Assembly (NCBI RefSeq): GCF_000375365.1
Contig: NZ_AQXB01000008.1
Coordinates: 52,499 to 116,498 of the forward strand
Length of the DNA: 64,000 bases
Direction of reading: 5' to 3'
Source of the DNA: Corynebacterium mastitidis DSM 44356
GTDB taxonomy: Bacteria > Actinomycetota > Actinomycetes > Mycobacteriales > Mycobacteriaceae
A program made the translations under genes and the position numbers. Of this stretch, positions 9,582 through 19,140 are shown one piece after another. The stretch's first letter is position 1. Each line of letters opens with the position of its first letter. Under the pieces are notes generated by a model, which searched no databases, had not been told where the DNA came from, and saw only the letters and a program-made list of their open reading frames with translations.

Positions 9582-10139
9582 GTGAGCGCTGTAGACGCTG
9601 TAGACAAGGCCGCAGAGGAAACGCAGGCCACCCCTCCGGAAAGCGTGAGCCTGCTCACCCGCGTGTGGGCCCTGGTGCTGGGCGCGGAGCTGCTCCACCA
9701 GGTGCTGTCCATGACCATGACCCTGATGGACACCGCCGCGCTGAAGGCCGCCACCAAGGAGATCGCCCAGCAGCAGGGCGTGGAGGGGGAGGTATCGGAC
9801 TCCCTGATCTCCGCGGCTGCCTACCTGGGGGTGATCCTCTCCGGCGCGATCGCGCTGACCATCGTGGCCGTGCTGTGGTGGATGCTCGCCGTGGTGCGCA
9901 GGCGGCACCGGTGGGCGGCGGCGGGCCGCCGGATCACCATGATCTTCGCCTTCTACTTCGTGGTGCGCGCGGTAAGCGTCTTTTCCCTGGTGCCCGGCGG
10001 CACCAAGGTTCCGGTGGCCCTCTACGCGGTGGACGGCTCCCTGCAGATCCTCGCCGGGGTGGGGGCGGCCGTGGCGCTGGTGTTCGTGTTCCGCCGCGAG
10101 ACCCTCGTGTGGACGGGCGAGCTGAAGCGGCCCGAGTAG
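9582..10139 (+). CDS. Four-helix membrane protein of the hem cluster
   Basis: A 185-residue protein with four predicted membrane segments (around residues 23-42, 72-102, 123-145 and 155-178) and a 20-residue cytoplasmic N-terminus. No motif for transport or catalysis is seen. GAAAGG precedes the GTG at 9582. It follows hemB by 28 bases and ends in a strong terminator, so it is probably the last gene of the hemD-hemB transcript. Corynebacterial hem clusters often contain such unnamed membrane proteins here. Function unknown. Confidence 0.75.
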   Translation: MSAVDAVDKAAEETQATPPESVSLLTRVWALVLGAELLHQVLSMTMTLMDTAALKAATKEIAQQQGVEGEVSDSLISAAAYLGVILSGAIALTIVAVLWWMLAVVRRRHRWAAAGRRITMIFAFYFVVRAVSVFSLVPGGTKVPVALYAVDGSLQILAGVGAAVALVFVFRRETLVWTGELKRPE

Positions 10140-10156
10140 CGGGGCCGAGCACCTCA

Positions 10157-10187
10157 CCCCACCGGCGCGCGGCCGGTGGGGTTTCTC
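10157..10187 (+). terminator. Terminator of the hemD-hemB transcript
   Basis: CCCCACCGGC (10157-10166) and GCCGGTGGGG (10172-10181) enclose GCGCG; a short T-rich tail follows. Confidence 0.8.
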
Positions 10188-10471
10188 TATGCCCTGCGGC
10201 GGGTGACGGCTTTTCGCCCCTTGCGCCCTTTGCACCCCGCAGCGTGGCCTCTGGTGTTCCCGCGCGCCCCACCGTGGAATGAGAACATCCTTCCATGCCA
10301 CGTCGTGGCCCCTGGGGGCCTCGGCGGCCACGCTGCGGCATGGAAGCGTTGCGGTGGCTGTGACGCGGAGGCGCCTCGAGGGCACCGGGAGCGCCGGGGG
10401 CCGTCGCCACGCCCGGGGAACGCCCCGGCGAGCCCGGTGCGCGCCGGGGCACCCGGGTAGGATCGCCTGGT
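10188..10471. other. Gene-free region with nested inverted repeats
   Basis: This stretch has no supported gene. At 10274-10301 it carries a 28-base imperfect palindrome (GTGGAATGAG ... CTTCCATGCCAC) that resembles two elements before menC. TTCCATGCC at 10291-10299 is also the exact complement of GGCATGGAA at 10337-10345, and GGCCCC - TG - GGGGCC lies between them, so a larger cruciform or RNA hairpin is possible. Confidence 0.5.
10458..10463 (+). promoter_or_regulatory. -10 box, leaderless start of the next gene
   Basis: TAGGAT ends eight bases before the ATG at 10472, placing the transcription start at or near the A of the start codon. Confidence 0.5.
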
Positions 10472-10900
10472 ATGTCCGCCGATTCTTCCGCCCCGGTTCC
10501 CGGCGCGATCAAGGCCGCCTACGGGCTGAGCGTGGCGGGGGCCGTGCTCGCGCTCCTGTCCGCCCTCGTGGCGCTCACCGACGCCCCGCAGGCCGAGGGC
10601 GCGATCGTGCGCGTCAACCTGTGGGCCGTGGGGGTGACCAACGCGGCGTCGGGGCTGCTGGTGGCGGCCCTCGCCCCGCTCCTGCGCCGGGCGGGTTCCC
10701 GGGGCATGCGCGCCCGGCGGGGGTTGACGGCGGCGTGCGCGGCGAGCGTGGTGGTGAGCGTGCTGGGGCTGATTGTGCAGGCGGTGGGGGTGGCGGTGCT
10801 GCTGCACGTGATCGCCTTCGCGTTGGGGCTGCTGGCGATGTTCCGCCCGGCGGCCACGGCCTTTCTGCGCGGTTCCTCGCGGTGGGGCGCGGGGGAGTAG
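10472..10900 (+). CDS. Small four-helix membrane protein
   Basis: A 142-residue hydrophobic protein with predicted membrane segments near residues 14-34, 47-68, 85-107 and 108-128; loops are short and basic. It has no signal peptide cleavage site or known motif. It probably starts from a leaderless mRNA and lies 36 bases before the P-type-ATPase-like gene, so the two may be cotranscribed and the product may be a partner of that protein. Function unknown. Confidence 0.7.
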   Translation: MSADSSAPVPGAIKAAYGLSVAGAVLALLSALVALTDAPQAEGAIVRVNLWAVGVTNAASGLLVAALAPLLRRAGSRGMRARRGLTAACAASVVVSVLGLIVQAVGVAVLLHVIAFALGLLAMFRPAATAFLRGSSRWGAGE

Positions 10901-10936
10901 TCTGCTGCGGAGAAGGAGGAGGAAAGGCATGCAGGA

Positions 10937-13537
10937 ATGGCCGATGAGGTAGCCCGGGCGATCAGTCAGGCCAAGGCCGCCGCCGCGGAGGCGGGCTTTG
11001 ACGCCCCGTGGACCCCGGGGGATTCCGGGCGCAAGATTTCTTTTTCGTTCGAGCTCTCCGGGCTCGATGACGCCCCGGAGATCGCGCCGATGGAGCGGGC
11101 CCTGGAGGAGCTGCCGGGGGTGCGGGCGCGCATCGTCTACCGCAGCTCGATGGCGTGGGTGACGGCCCCGGAGGGGACCACCCCGCACCGGGTGGTGGAG
11201 GTGCTCGGCCGCTTCGGGGTGGAGGCGGTGCTCACGGACGGCTCCCTGCGCCGCCAGAGCCTGTATCGGGACGACCCTGGGGAGCAATCGCCGCGGCGCC
11301 CGCGCCCGCCGCAGCGCGGCAAGCAGGAGCGCCGGCGCGCGGAGTCGGATCGCCGGGCCCTGGAGCGCGCCCGCGCGGCGGGGTTCTTTCGCCCGGACGC
11401 CGCCTGGCCCACCCCGGAGGCGGGGGCGCATGGGGCGGAGCCGTATCGCAGGGATCGGGACGTGCTCTATACCGCGCGCGATCTGATTACCACCCCGCGC
11501 CTGATCGTGGCGCTGCTGTTCACGGTGCCGGTGGTGGTGCTGAGCTACTTCACCGAGGTGCAGTTTTCCGGGTGGCAGTGGCTGTGCGCGCTGATGTCGG
11601 TGCCGGTGGTCACGTGGTGCGCGTGGCCGTTTCACCGGGCGCTGGCCGGCGGGGTGCGCCGGGGGGCGGTGGCGCTCGACGGCGCCAGCTCGATCGCCAT
11701 CCTGGGGGCGTTCGCGTGGTCGGTGGGCACGCTGGTGTTCACGCCCGCCGGGCACCTGGGCTGGCAGGGTACCCCGGACGTGTTCGCGCTGACGGCGCAG
11801 CGCTTTAACGAGGTGGAGCTGTTCTTCGACGTGGCCTGCGGCACCACGCTGCTGCTGCTGGGCGGGCGCAAGCTGTCCATCCAGGCGCGCTCCTCGCTGC
11901 TGGACGACCTGGCCGCGCAGCGGGTGGACCCGCAGTCCCAGGTGATGCTGGTGAGCCACAACCGCGCCACCGGGCAGCCGGTGACGGAGGAGGTGCCGGT
12001 CAGCGAGATCAACGTGGGGGATGACATCCTGGTGCAGCCCGGCCAGCGCATCCCGGTGGACGGGGTGGTCATCGGCGGGAGCAGCGAGGTGCGCCCCGGG
12101 GTGGTGGAGACGGTGCTGCCCAGCTCGGGCGGGGTGGTGCCGGTGGCGGTGGACTCCCCGGTGCGCGCCGGGGCGATCAACCTGCACCACAGGATCAAGA
12201 TCCGGGTGCAGCGCACCGGGCACCGCACCCGGATCGCGGGGGTGGAGCGCTGGGTCTCGGGGGTGAACGCGGTGCAGAACACGGCGGTGATGCTCTCCAC
12301 GCGCAGCGCGCGGCTGCTCATCCCCGCCGCGCTGAGCGTGGCGGTGCTCAGCTTCGCGGTGTGGATGCTGGGCACGGGCAACCCGGCGCTGGCCTTCGGG
12401 ACGGCGCTGGCGGTGCTGGCCTGCGTGGCCCCGGCGGCCCTGGCGCTGTCCTCGGCCCTGGCCCTGCGGCTGGGCGTGGAGACGGCGGCCCGCCACGGGA
12501 TGCTGCTGCGGGAGGGCGCGGTCATGCGGCGCCTGCAGGGGGTGGACACGGTGATCTTCAACCGGGTGGGGGCGCTGTCCCACTCGGCCATGACGGTGGA
12601 GACGGTCACCGCGGACGCCGGGGAGAACCCGGAGCTGGTGCTGCGGGTGGCGGCGGCCCTGTGCCTGGAGTCGGACCACACGGCCTCGCGGGCCATCGTG
12701 CACGCCGCGCGCCAGGCCCGGGACCACGACGCGGGCGGGGACATCCCGCACTGGATCGACGTCAACCACGCGCACATCGACGAGGACGGCACCTTCCACG
12801 CCCAGATCGAGCTTCCGGTGCGCGACGAGGCGGGGGTCTATCACGGGCGCCAGGTCAGCGCCAGCCTGTGGCGCCCCCACGACCTCTCGGAGCTGGGCGG
12901 CAGGCTTGCCGACGCCGCCTTTAGCGGCGGCACGCCGCTGGTGGTGCGCTGGGCGGGCCGCGACCGGGGAGTGATCTCCCTGCACGACACCGTGCGCGAG
13001 GACGCCGCGGAGGCGATCGGGCGGCTGGAGTCGATGGGCCTGGAGACGATGATGCTCACCCGCGACGCCTACCCGGTGGGGCGTCGCTTCGCGCGTCGGC
13101 TGGGGATCTCGCGGGTGCTGGCGGGCATCTCGGCGGCCCGCAAGCCCTACGCGGTGCGCGGGGTGCACATTCGCGGGGCCCGGGTGGCGATGGTGGGGGA
13201 TTCCTCGGTGAGCGACTGCCTCAAGGTGGCCGACGTGGGCATCCTCATCAACGGCGAGGGGCAGCTCGATAGGGCCAGCCGCTCGGATTCCACGGGGGCG
13301 GACGTGGTGCTGCTGCGCCGGGACGTGAGCGCCATCCCGCAGCTCATGGCGCTGGCGCGCAAGGTGTGCACGGTGGTGGACCGCAACATCCTGTTCGCCT
13401 GGGGCTACAACGCGGTGGCGGTGGTGGCCTCCGTGGCCGGGCTGCTGCACCCGATGGCGGCCACGGTGCTCATGCTGGCGGCGTCGTTGGTGATCGAGGG
13501 GGCGTCGAACTCGGTGCGCAAGTATCCGGCCGCGTAG
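10937..13537 (+). CDS. Catalytically dead P-type ATPase homologue
   Basis: An 866-residue protein with the fold order of a heavy-metal P1B ATPase: N-terminal HMA-like domain (32-100, without CxxC), a charged linker (110-175), membrane pairs (~183-270), A-domain (~325-430), membrane segments (~458-510), P/N domains (~530-780) and a final pair. Every hallmark is altered: DKTGT is FNRVGAL (541-547, Asn for the phosphorylated Asp), CPC is CVA (496-498), the TGES region is VLPSSG, LTGDN is LTRDA, GDGVND is GDSSVSD (755-760) and SEHPL is ESDHT. The frame is intact, so it is probably a kept pseudoenzyme rather than a decaying gene. GAGGAAAGG precedes the ATG. It sits between hemB and hemE; binding or regulation of haem or metal is only inference. 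Confidence 0.85.
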   Translation: MADEVARAISQAKAAAAEAGFDAPWTPGDSGRKISFSFELSGLDDAPEIAPMERALEELPGVRARIVYRSSMAWVTAPEGTTPHRVVEVLGRFGVEAVLTDGSLRRQSLYRDDPGEQSPRRPRPPQRGKQERRRAESDRRALERARAAGFFRPDAAWPTPEAGAHGAEPYRRDRDVLYTARDLITTPRLIVALLFTVPVVVLSYFTEVQFSGWQWLCALMSVPVVTWCAWPFHRALAGGVRRGAVALDGASSIAILGAFAWSVGTLVFTPAGHLGWQGTPDVFALTAQRFNEVELFFDVACGTTLLLLGGRKLSIQARSSLLDDLAAQRVDPQSQVMLVSHNRATGQPVTEEVPVSEINVGDDILVQPGQRIPVDGVVIGGSSEVRPGVVETVLPSSGGVVPVAVDSPVRAGAINLHHRIKIRVQRTGHRTRIAGVERWVSGVNAVQNTAVMLSTRSARLLIPAALSVAVLSFAVWMLGTGNPALAFGTALAVLACVAPAALALSSALALRLGVETAARHGMLLREGAVMRRLQGVDTVIFNRVGALSHSAMTVETVTADAGENPELVLRVAAALCLESDHTASRAIVHAARQARDHDAGGDIPHWIDVNHAHIDEDGTFHAQIELPVRDEAGVYHGRQVSASLWRPHDLSELGGRLADAAFSGGTPLVVRWAGRDRGVISLHDTVREDAAEAIGRLESMGLETMMLTRDAYPVGRRFARRLGISRVLAGISAARKPYAVRGVHIRGARVAMVGDSSVSDCLKVADVGILINGEGQLDRASRSDSTGADVVLLRRDVSAIPQLMALARKVCTVVDRNILFAWGYNAVAVVASVAGLLHPMAATVLMLAASLVIEGASNSVRKYPAA

Positions 13538-13539
13538 GG

Positions 13540-13545
13540 CAGAAT
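13540..13545 (+). promoter_or_regulatory. -10 box, leaderless hemE start
   Basis: CAGAAT ends seven bases before the hemE ATG. The first base departs from TANNNT. Confidence 0.4.
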
Positions 13546-13552
13546 CGAGACC

Positions 13553-14623
13553 ATGAGTTCTTCCGCACGCCGCCAGTTGCACCACGCCCCGCTGATCGAC
13601 GCCGCCGCGGGCCGCACCCCCACCCGCACCCCGGTGTGGTTCATGCGGCAGGCGGGCAGGTCCCTGCCCGAGTACCGGAGGGTGCGCGAGGGCATCGGGA
13701 TGTTGGATTCCTGCTTCATGCCGGAGCTGCTGGCGGAGATCACCCTCCAGCCGGTGCGCCGGCACAACGTGGACGCCGCGATCCTGTTCTCGGACATCGT
13801 GGTGCCGCTCAAGGCGGCGGGCGTGGCGGTGGACATCGTCCCCGGGCGCGGCCCGGTGATGGAGTCCCCGGTGCGCACCGGGGCGGACGTGGCGGCGCTG
13901 CCCCGGCTGGACTCTCCGGTGCCGGGGCTGAGCGAGGGGATCGCGGGCATCCTGTCCGAACTGCGGGAGGATCAGGCGCTCATCGGCTTCGCCGGGGCGC
14001 CGTTTACCCTGGCCAGCTACCTCATCGAGGGCGGGCCCTCCAAGGCGCACCAGCGCACCAAGGCGCTCATGCACACGGAGCCGGAGACCTGGCACGCCCT
14101 CATGGAGTCCCTGGTGCACACGGTGGTGGCCTTCCTACGCCAGCAGATCGAGGCGGGCATTGACATGCTCCAGCTCTTCGACTCCTGGGCGGGCTACCTG
14201 AGCGCACGGGAGTACCGGGAGTACGTGCTGCCCTACTCCCGGCGGATCTTCTCCGAGGTGGCGGACGCGGGCATTCCCCGCATCCACTTCGGGGTGACCA
14301 CCGGGGAGCTGCTGGGGGACATGGCCCTGGCGGGCCCGGACGTGGTGGGGGTGGACTGGCGCGTGCCGCTGGATACGGCGGCCCGGCGCATTGCCCACGC
14401 CGCCGAGCCCAAGGCGCTGCAGGGCAACCTGGACCCGGCGATGCTTTTCGCCGGGCCGGGGGTGCTGCGCGAGGAGATCCGCCGGATCAAGGCGGAGGCC
14501 CGCCGCGCGGTGGAGCGGGGGCACGCCCGGGGGCACATCTTTAACCTGGGCCACGGGGTTCTGCCGGATACCCCGGCGGAGGCCATCACCGAGGCCGTGG
14601 CCCTGATCCACGAGGAGGACTAG
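13553..14623 (+). CDS. hemE: Uroporphyrinogen decarboxylase
   Basis: HemE removes four carboxyl groups from uroporphyrinogen III to give coproporphyrinogen III. The 356-residue protein carries signature 1, PVWFMRQAGRSLPEYR (about residues 25-40), the ILFSDIVVP segment with the key Asp, GFAGAPFTLASYLIEG, and the second signature HFGVTTGELL. The length is normal. The ATG at 13553 follows the end of the ATPase-like gene by 15 bases and has a -10-like box rather than a ribosome-binding site. hemY begins five bases after the stop. Confidence 0.96.
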   Translation: MSSSARRQLHHAPLIDAAAGRTPTRTPVWFMRQAGRSLPEYRRVREGIGMLDSCFMPELLAEITLQPVRRHNVDAAILFSDIVVPLKAAGVAVDIVPGRGPVMESPVRTGADVAALPRLDSPVPGLSEGIAGILSELREDQALIGFAGAPFTLASYLIEGGPSKAHQRTKALMHTEPETWHALMESLVHTVVAFLRQQIEAGIDMLQLFDSWAGYLSAREYREYVLPYSRRIFSEVADAGIPRIHFGVTTGELLGDMALAGPDVVGVDWRVPLDTAARRIAHAAEPKALQGNLDPAMLFAGPGVLREEIRRIKAEARRAVERGHARGHIFNLGHGVLPDTPAEAITEAVALIHEED

Positions 14624-14628
14624 CACAC

Positions 14629-16032
14629 ATGCGTTACGCCGTTATCGGGGCCGGGCTGGCCGGGCTTACCTGTGCCTATGAGCTTTCGCGCGCGGACGAG
14701 GGCGCCTCGGTGGAGGTGTACGAGGCCGCCGACCGCATCGGCGGCAAGCTCTTCACCGTCCCCTTCGAGGGCGGCCCCGTGGACATGGGCGCGGAGGCCT
14801 TCGTGGGCCGGGGGGAGCAGCCGGTGGGCTTCTTCAAGGAACTCGGCCTGGCCGATCGCCTCGTTTACCCCTCCTCCCTGCGCTCGCTGCTGTACACGGG
14901 GGGCGCGGCGGTGGAGCTGCCGCGCGGGACCATGATGGGCATACCGGCCTCCGGGGAGGCCGTGCGCGAGATCGTCGGCGCGGAGGCCGCCGCGCGGATC
15001 GACGCCGAGGCCACCGCCGAGCCGATCCCCTGGGAGATCGGCGCGGAGGTCAACGTGGGGGCCCTGGTGCGCGGGCGCTACGGGGATGAGGTGGCCGATC
15101 GCTGCGTGTCCGCTCTGCTCGGCGGGGTGTACTCCTGCGGCGCGGACGACCTGGGCCTGCGGGCCACCGTCCCGGCCCTGGCGGAGGCGATGGACGCGCT
15201 GGCGCGCCGGGGCGAGCCGGTGCGGCTCTCCGCGGCGGTGCGCGAGGCGCTGGACAACCGCTCCGGCGGGACGCTGGACAAGCCGGTGTTTGCGACCTTT
15301 AAGGGCGGCTACGCGGAGCTGTACGAGGCCCTGGCCGAGCGCGCCGAGCGCGCGCGGATCTACGTGGACGCCTTCGTGGCCGGGGTGCGCAGGCAGGGCG
15401 CGGGTTTTGAGCTCAAGGGGGCGGGCGAGGGCGTGTACGATCGCGTGATCCTGGCCACCCCGGCGCCCACCACGGCCCTGTTGCTGGGCGAGGTCGCCCC
15501 GCGCGCCGCCGCGGCCCTGCGGGAGGTGCGGCTGGCCAGCAGCGCGGTGGTGGGCATGAGGTTCGACTCCGCGGAGGGGCTGCCGGAGAACTCCGGGGTG
15601 CTCGTGGCGGCGGACGAGCCGGGACTGCGGGCCAAGGCCTTCACCCTGTCCTCGCGCAAGTGGCCGCACCTGGGGCGGCGCGGCGGGGCGGTGGTGCGCG
15701 CGAGCTTCGGCCGCCTGGGCCAGGACGAGCTGGTGCGCGCGGAGGAGGACGACCTCGTGGACTACGCCCTGGATGACCTGCGGGCCGTCACCGGATTCGA
15801 CGGCCGGGCGGCGGGGTCGAGCGAGATCTTCGTGCAGCGCTGGTTCGGCGGCCTGCCCTGCTACGGGGACGGGCACCTGGACGTGGTGGCGCGGGTGCGC
15901 GCGGCCCTGGCGGAGGTTCCCGGCGTGGAGGCCACGGGGGCGTGGGCCGGCGGGGTGGGGGTCCCGGCGGTGATCGAGGACGCCCGCGCGGCGGCGGGGC
16001 GGGCCCGGCAGGCACGGCGAGCACAGCGCTGA
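14629..16032 (+). CDS. hemY: Coproporphyrinogen III / protoporphyrinogen oxidase
   Basis: A 467-residue FAD enzyme of the HemY/CgoX family. It begins with the FAD-binding GAGLAGLTCAYEL and the ADRIGGKLFT glycine-rich continuation; DMGAEAFVGR follows, and the C-terminal segment with LPCYGDGHLDVVARVR and AGGVGVPAVI closes the FAD site. In actinobacteria this family is known to oxidise coproporphyrinogen III to coproporphyrin III in the coproporphyrin-dependent haem pathway. It directly follows hemE (five bases) and so shares its transcript. The later enzymes (ferrochelatase, HemQ) are not in the window. Confidence 0.93.
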   Translation: MRYAVIGAGLAGLTCAYELSRADEGASVEVYEAADRIGGKLFTVPFEGGPVDMGAEAFVGRGEQPVGFFKELGLADRLVYPSSLRSLLYTGGAAVELPRGTMMGIPASGEAVREIVGAEAAARIDAEATAEPIPWEIGAEVNVGALVRGRYGDEVADRCVSALLGGVYSCGADDLGLRATVPALAEAMDALARRGEPVRLSAAVREALDNRSGGTLDKPVFATFKGGYAELYEALAERAERARIYVDAFVAGVRRQGAGFELKGAGEGVYDRVILATPAPTTALLLGEVAPRAAAALREVRLASSAVVGMRFDSAEGLPENSGVLVAADEPGLRAKAFTLSSRKWPHLGRRGGAVVRASFGRLGQDELVRAEEDDLVDYALDDLRAVTGFDGRAAGSSEIFVQRWFGGLPCYGDGHLDVVARVRAALAEVPGVEATGAWAGGVGVPAVIEDARAAAGRARQARRAQR

Positions 16033-16239
16033 CGGGGCGGGGAAGCGCCCGGCGCGGCGGGGGAATCGGGGGTCATATGGCCCCGGTCCGCGTGTGTGGA
16101 TCGCTGGGGGAAGACTGTGTTTTTCTTTAAGGCCTAACCACTTTTGGGGGTGGTGGGCGAGGGCGCGCACTTTGCAAATACTGAGATCGGCTTAGTGTTC
16201 CGCCCCTGAAAAGCCCTGGTAGGAGTGCGGAGTACACTA

Positions 16240-16245
16240 TATACT
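16240..16245 (+). promoter_or_regulatory. -10 box of the urease operon
   Basis: TATACT lies 26 bases before the ureA start. An imperfect inverted repeat, CTATATAC ... TTGTATAG (16237-16257), overlaps it and could be an operator. No clear -35 box is seen. Confidence 0.5.
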
Positions 16246-16271
16246 GTCGTTGTATAGAAAAGGGGAGTGGT

Positions 16272-16574
16272 ATGCACCTACAACCTCGTGAACAGGAAAA
16301 ACTCCTGATCGTCGTGGCCGCCGATCTGGCCCGCAGGCGGCAGGAGAGAGGCCTCAAACTCAACTACCCGGAGGCGGTGGCCATTATCACCTACGAGCTG
16401 ATGGAGGGCGCCCGGGACGGCCGCACCGTGGCCGAGCTGATGAGCTGGGGTACCACGATCCTGGGCGTGGAGGACGTGCAGGAGGGGGTAGCCCAGATGA
16501 TCGACGACGTCCAGGTGGAGGCCACCTTCCCGGACGGCACCAAGCTCGTCACCGTTCACAACCCCATTCGCTAG
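16272..16574 (+). CDS. ureA: Urease subunit gamma
   Basis: The 100-residue gamma subunit, of normal length, begins [19 protein letters not shown] and contains [14 protein letters not shown] and the [12 protein letters not shown] segment. It forms the (alpha-beta-gamma)3 urease trimer with UreB and UreC in the cytoplasm. AGGGGAG lies six bases before the ATG. It opens an operon in which ureB starts 11 bases after its stop. The separate gamma and beta genes are the usual bacterial arrangement. Confidence 0.97.
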   Translation: MHLQPREQEKLLIVVAADLARRRQERGLKLNYPEAVAIITYELMEGARDGRTVAELMSWGTTILGVEDVQEGVAQMIDDVQVEATFPDGTKLVTVHNPIR

Positions 16575-16585
16575 GAGGCAACGCG

Positions 16586-16960
16586 ATGATTCCCGGAGAA
16601 TACGTCCTGGTGCGCACGCCGCTGCTGTACAACAAGGGGCGCCAGGGGCTGCGGCTGAGCGTGACCAACACCGGCGACCGTCCGGTGCAGGTGGGCTCCC
16701 ACTACCACTTCGCGGAGGCCAACCCCGCCCTGAAATTCGACCGCGAGGCCGCCCGGGGCCGCCGCCTGGACATCCCGGCGGGCACCGCGATGCGCCTGGA
16801 ACCGGGCGATACCGCCACGGTGGGGCTGATTCCCCTGGGCGGCAACCGCGTGGTGCGGGGCTTCCGCAACCACTTCAACGGCCCGGTGGACGAGGCCCCG
16901 GGGGAGGCCGCGCGGGGCGGAGGGAGCCGCGGGAACGACGAAGGCGGGGAGCGGGCATGA
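16586..16960 (+). CDS. ureB: Urease subunit beta
   Basis: A 124-residue beta subunit. MIPGEYV, the strand [16 protein letters not shown] and [17 protein letters not shown] are typical. The last 25 residues are Gly/Glu/Arg-rich and look like a disordered species-specific tail. AGGAGG lies seven bases before the start. Its stop codon overlaps the ureC start in an ATGA arrangement, indicating coupled translation. Confidence 0.97.
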   Translation: MIPGEYVLVRTPLLYNKGRQGLRLSVTNTGDRPVQVGSHYHFAEANPALKFDREAARGRRLDIPAGTAMRLEPGDTATVGLIPLGGNRVVRGFRNHFNGPVDEAPGEAARGGGSRGNDEGGERA

Positions 16961-18678
16961 GCTTCGAGATGAGCAGGGCGCAGCACGCCGCGCTCTACGG
17001 GCCCACGGTGGGGGACATGGTGCGCCTGGGCGACACCGAGCTGTTCGCCCGCGTGGAGCGGGACCTCACCGCCGACGGCGAGGAGGCCGTGTTCGGCGGC
17101 GGCAAGATGATCCGCGTGGGGATGGGGCAGAACGGGGAGCACCGCCGCGAGGAGGACCCGAACATGCCGGACCTGGTGATCACCAACGCCCTGGTGATCG
17201 ACTACACCGGGATCTACAAGGCGGACGTGGCGGTGCGCGACGGCCATATCTGCGGCATCGGGCACTCGGGCAACCCGGACATGATGGACGACGTGACCAT
17301 CCCCATCGGCGTGTCCACCGACGTGGTGGCGGGCGAGGGCAAGATCCTCACCGCCGGGGGCATCGACACGCACATCCACTTCATCAGCCCCGACCAGATC
17401 GCCACGGCCCTGAACTCCGGGATCACCACGATGATCGGCGGTGGCACCGGCCCCTCGGAGTCCTCCAAGGCCACCACCATCACCCCGGGCCCCTGGAACA
17501 TCGCCGCCATGCTGCGCGCCTTCGAGGCCTACCCCATGAACTTCGGCCTGCTGGGCAAGGGGCACGCCACCCACCCCTGCGCCCTGGCGGAGCAGATCGA
17601 GGCCGGGGCCATCGGGTTGAAGGTTCACGAGGACTGGGGCGCGACCCCCTCCACCATCGACCTCTCCCTCCGGGTGGCCGACGAGTACGACGTCCAGGTG
17701 GCCATCCACACGGACACCCTCAACGAGGCCGGCTTCGTGGAGTCCACCCGGGAGGCCATCGGCGGGCGGGTGATCCACACCTTCCACACGGAGGGCGCCG
17801 GGGGCGGGCACGCGCCGGACATCATCACCCTGGCCGGGGACCCCAACGTGCTCCCGGCCTCCACCAACCCCACCCTGCCGTACACCAGCAACACCGCCGA
17901 GGAACACCTGGACATGCTCATGGTGTGCCACCACCTGCGCCCGGACCTCCCGGAGGACGTGGCCTTTGCGGACTCCCGGATCCGCACGGAGACGATCGCC
18001 GCCGAGGACGTGCTGCACGACATGGGCGTGTTCTCCATGACCTCCTCGGACTCGCAGGCGATGGGCCGGGTGGGGGAGACGATCCTGCGCACCTGGCAGG
18101 TGGCGGACTCCATGAAGCGCCAGCGCGGGGCCTACCCCGAGGACGCCGAGCGCGGCGGGGACAACCTGCGCATCCGGCGCTACATCGCCAAGTACACCAT
18201 CAACCCGGCGCTGGCCCAGGGTATTGCGGACTCCGTGGGCTCGATCGAGGTGGGCAAGTTTGCGGACCTGGTGCTGTGGGAGCCCAAGTTCTTCGGGGCC
18301 AAGCCGGACTCCATCATCAAGGGCGGGCAGATCGTCAGCAGCGTGGTGGGTGATCCCGGCGCCTCCATCCCCACCCCACAGCCCGCCTTCTACCGCTACG
18401 CCTTCGGCGCCCACGGGGCCGCGCCGCACCACAACTCCATCACCTTCCTCTCCCGCGCGGGCGTGGAGGCGGGGGTGCCGGAGCGCCTGGGGCTGCGCAA
18501 GCTGATCCGCCCGTGCGGCGGCATCCGCGCCCTGACCAAGGGCGACCTCAAGCTCAACGGCACCACCCCGCACCTGGCCGTGGACCCGGAGACCTACGAG
18601 GTCCGCGTGGACGGGGAACTCATCACCAGCCAACCCGCGCGGCGCCTTCCCCTGGCGCAGCGCTACTTCCTCTTCTAA
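16957..18678 (+). CDS. ureC: Urease subunit alpha (catalytic)
   Basis: The 573-residue catalytic subunit hydrolyses urea to ammonia and carbamate. All nickel-site residues are present: the HxH in DTHIHF (His139, His141), the carbamylated Lys in [10 protein letters not shown] (Lys222) with His224, His251 in VAIHTDTLN, His277-type residues in HTFHTEG, and Asp365 in [10 protein letters not shown]. The mobile-flap Cys-His pair is VCHHLRPD (Cys324, His325). The length is normal for the family, and nothing suggests inactivation. UreD, E, F and G encoded next to it load two nickel ions. Confidence 0.98.
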   Translation: MSFEMSRAQHAALYGPTVGDMVRLGDTELFARVERDLTADGEEAVFGGGKMIRVGMGQNGEHRREEDPNMPDLVITNALVIDYTGIYKADVAVRDGHICGIGHSGNPDMMDDVTIPIGVSTDVVAGEGKILTAGGIDTHIHFISPDQIATALNSGITTMIGGGTGPSESSKATTITPGPWNIAAMLRAFEAYPMNFGLLGKGHATHPCALAEQIEAGAIGLKVHEDWGATPSTIDLSLRVADEYDVQVAIHTDTLNEAGFVESTREAIGGRVIHTFHTEGAGGGHAPDIITLAGDPNVLPASTNPTLPYTSNTAEEHLDMLMVCHHLRPDLPEDVAFADSRIRTETIAAEDVLHDMGVFSMTSSDSQAMGRVGETILRTWQVADSMKRQRGAYPEDAERGGDNLRIRRYIAKYTINPALAQGIADSVGSIEVGKFADLVLWEPKFFGAKPDSIIKGGQIVSSVVGDPGASIPTPQPAFYRYAFGAHGAAPHHNSITFLSRAGVEAGVPERLGLRKLIRPCGGIRALTKGDLKLNGTTPHLAVDPETYEVRVDGELITSQPARRLPLAQRYFLF

Positions 18679-18687
18679 GGAGCAGCG

Positions 18688-19140
18688 ATGATTATCACCT
18701 CGATCGTGGGCAACCTGGGGGATAACCCCGGGCTGATCCCAGTAGGCGAGCACCGGGAGGTGGTGTGGCTCGACGACCAGGCCCGCACCAAGCGCACCCA
18801 GCGCCTGACCACCGATCACGGCACGGAGGTGGGCCTGCGCCTGCCCACCGGCCACCCCGACCTGCGCGACGGCGACGTGCTGCTGCGCGCGGACATCACG
18901 ATCGTGGTCAGGGCCAGGCCCAGTGACGTGCTGGTGATCTCCCCGCGCGGCGTGCACGAGATGGGCGTGGTGGCCCACGCGCTGGGCAACAGGCACCTGC
19001 CCGCGCAGTTCATGGGCGAGCAGATGGTGGTGCAGTGGGACCCCACGGTGGTGGACTTTCTCACCCAGCGCGGGGTGCCCCACGAGCGCCAGGAGCGGGT
19101 GATGCCGGTGCCCTTCCGCCACGCGGAGCACACCCACTGA
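18688..19140 (+). CDS. ureE: Urease accessory protein UreE (nickel chaperone)
   Basis: A 150-residue UreE with the N-terminal peptide-binding domain and the C-terminal metal-binding domain (VVAHALGNRHLPAQF, containing the conserved interfacial His). The C-terminus is short (FRHAEHTH) with only a few histidines and no long His tail, so it is a chaperone rather than a nickel store. AAGGAGC precedes the ATG. The stop overlaps the ureF start by one base. Confidence 0.95.
   Translation: MIITSIVGNLGDNPGLIPVGEHREVVWLDDQARTKRTQRLTTDHGTEVGLRLPTGHPDLRDGDVLLRADITIVVRARPSDVLVISPRGVHEMGVVAHALGNRHLPAQFMGEQMVVQWDPTVVDFLTQRGVPHERQERVMPVPFRHAEHTH

Noticed and set aside
10187..14119. A minus-strand open frame of 1,310 codons
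   Set aside because: It lies antisense to the ATPase-like gene and hemE, has low-complexity Arg/His/Gly composition and is an effect of GC-rich third codon positions.
16237..16257. An AmtR-type nitrogen-control box before ureA
   Set aside because: CTAT and ATAG halves are present, but their spacing does not match the AmtR pattern I know from Corynebacterium glutamicum.
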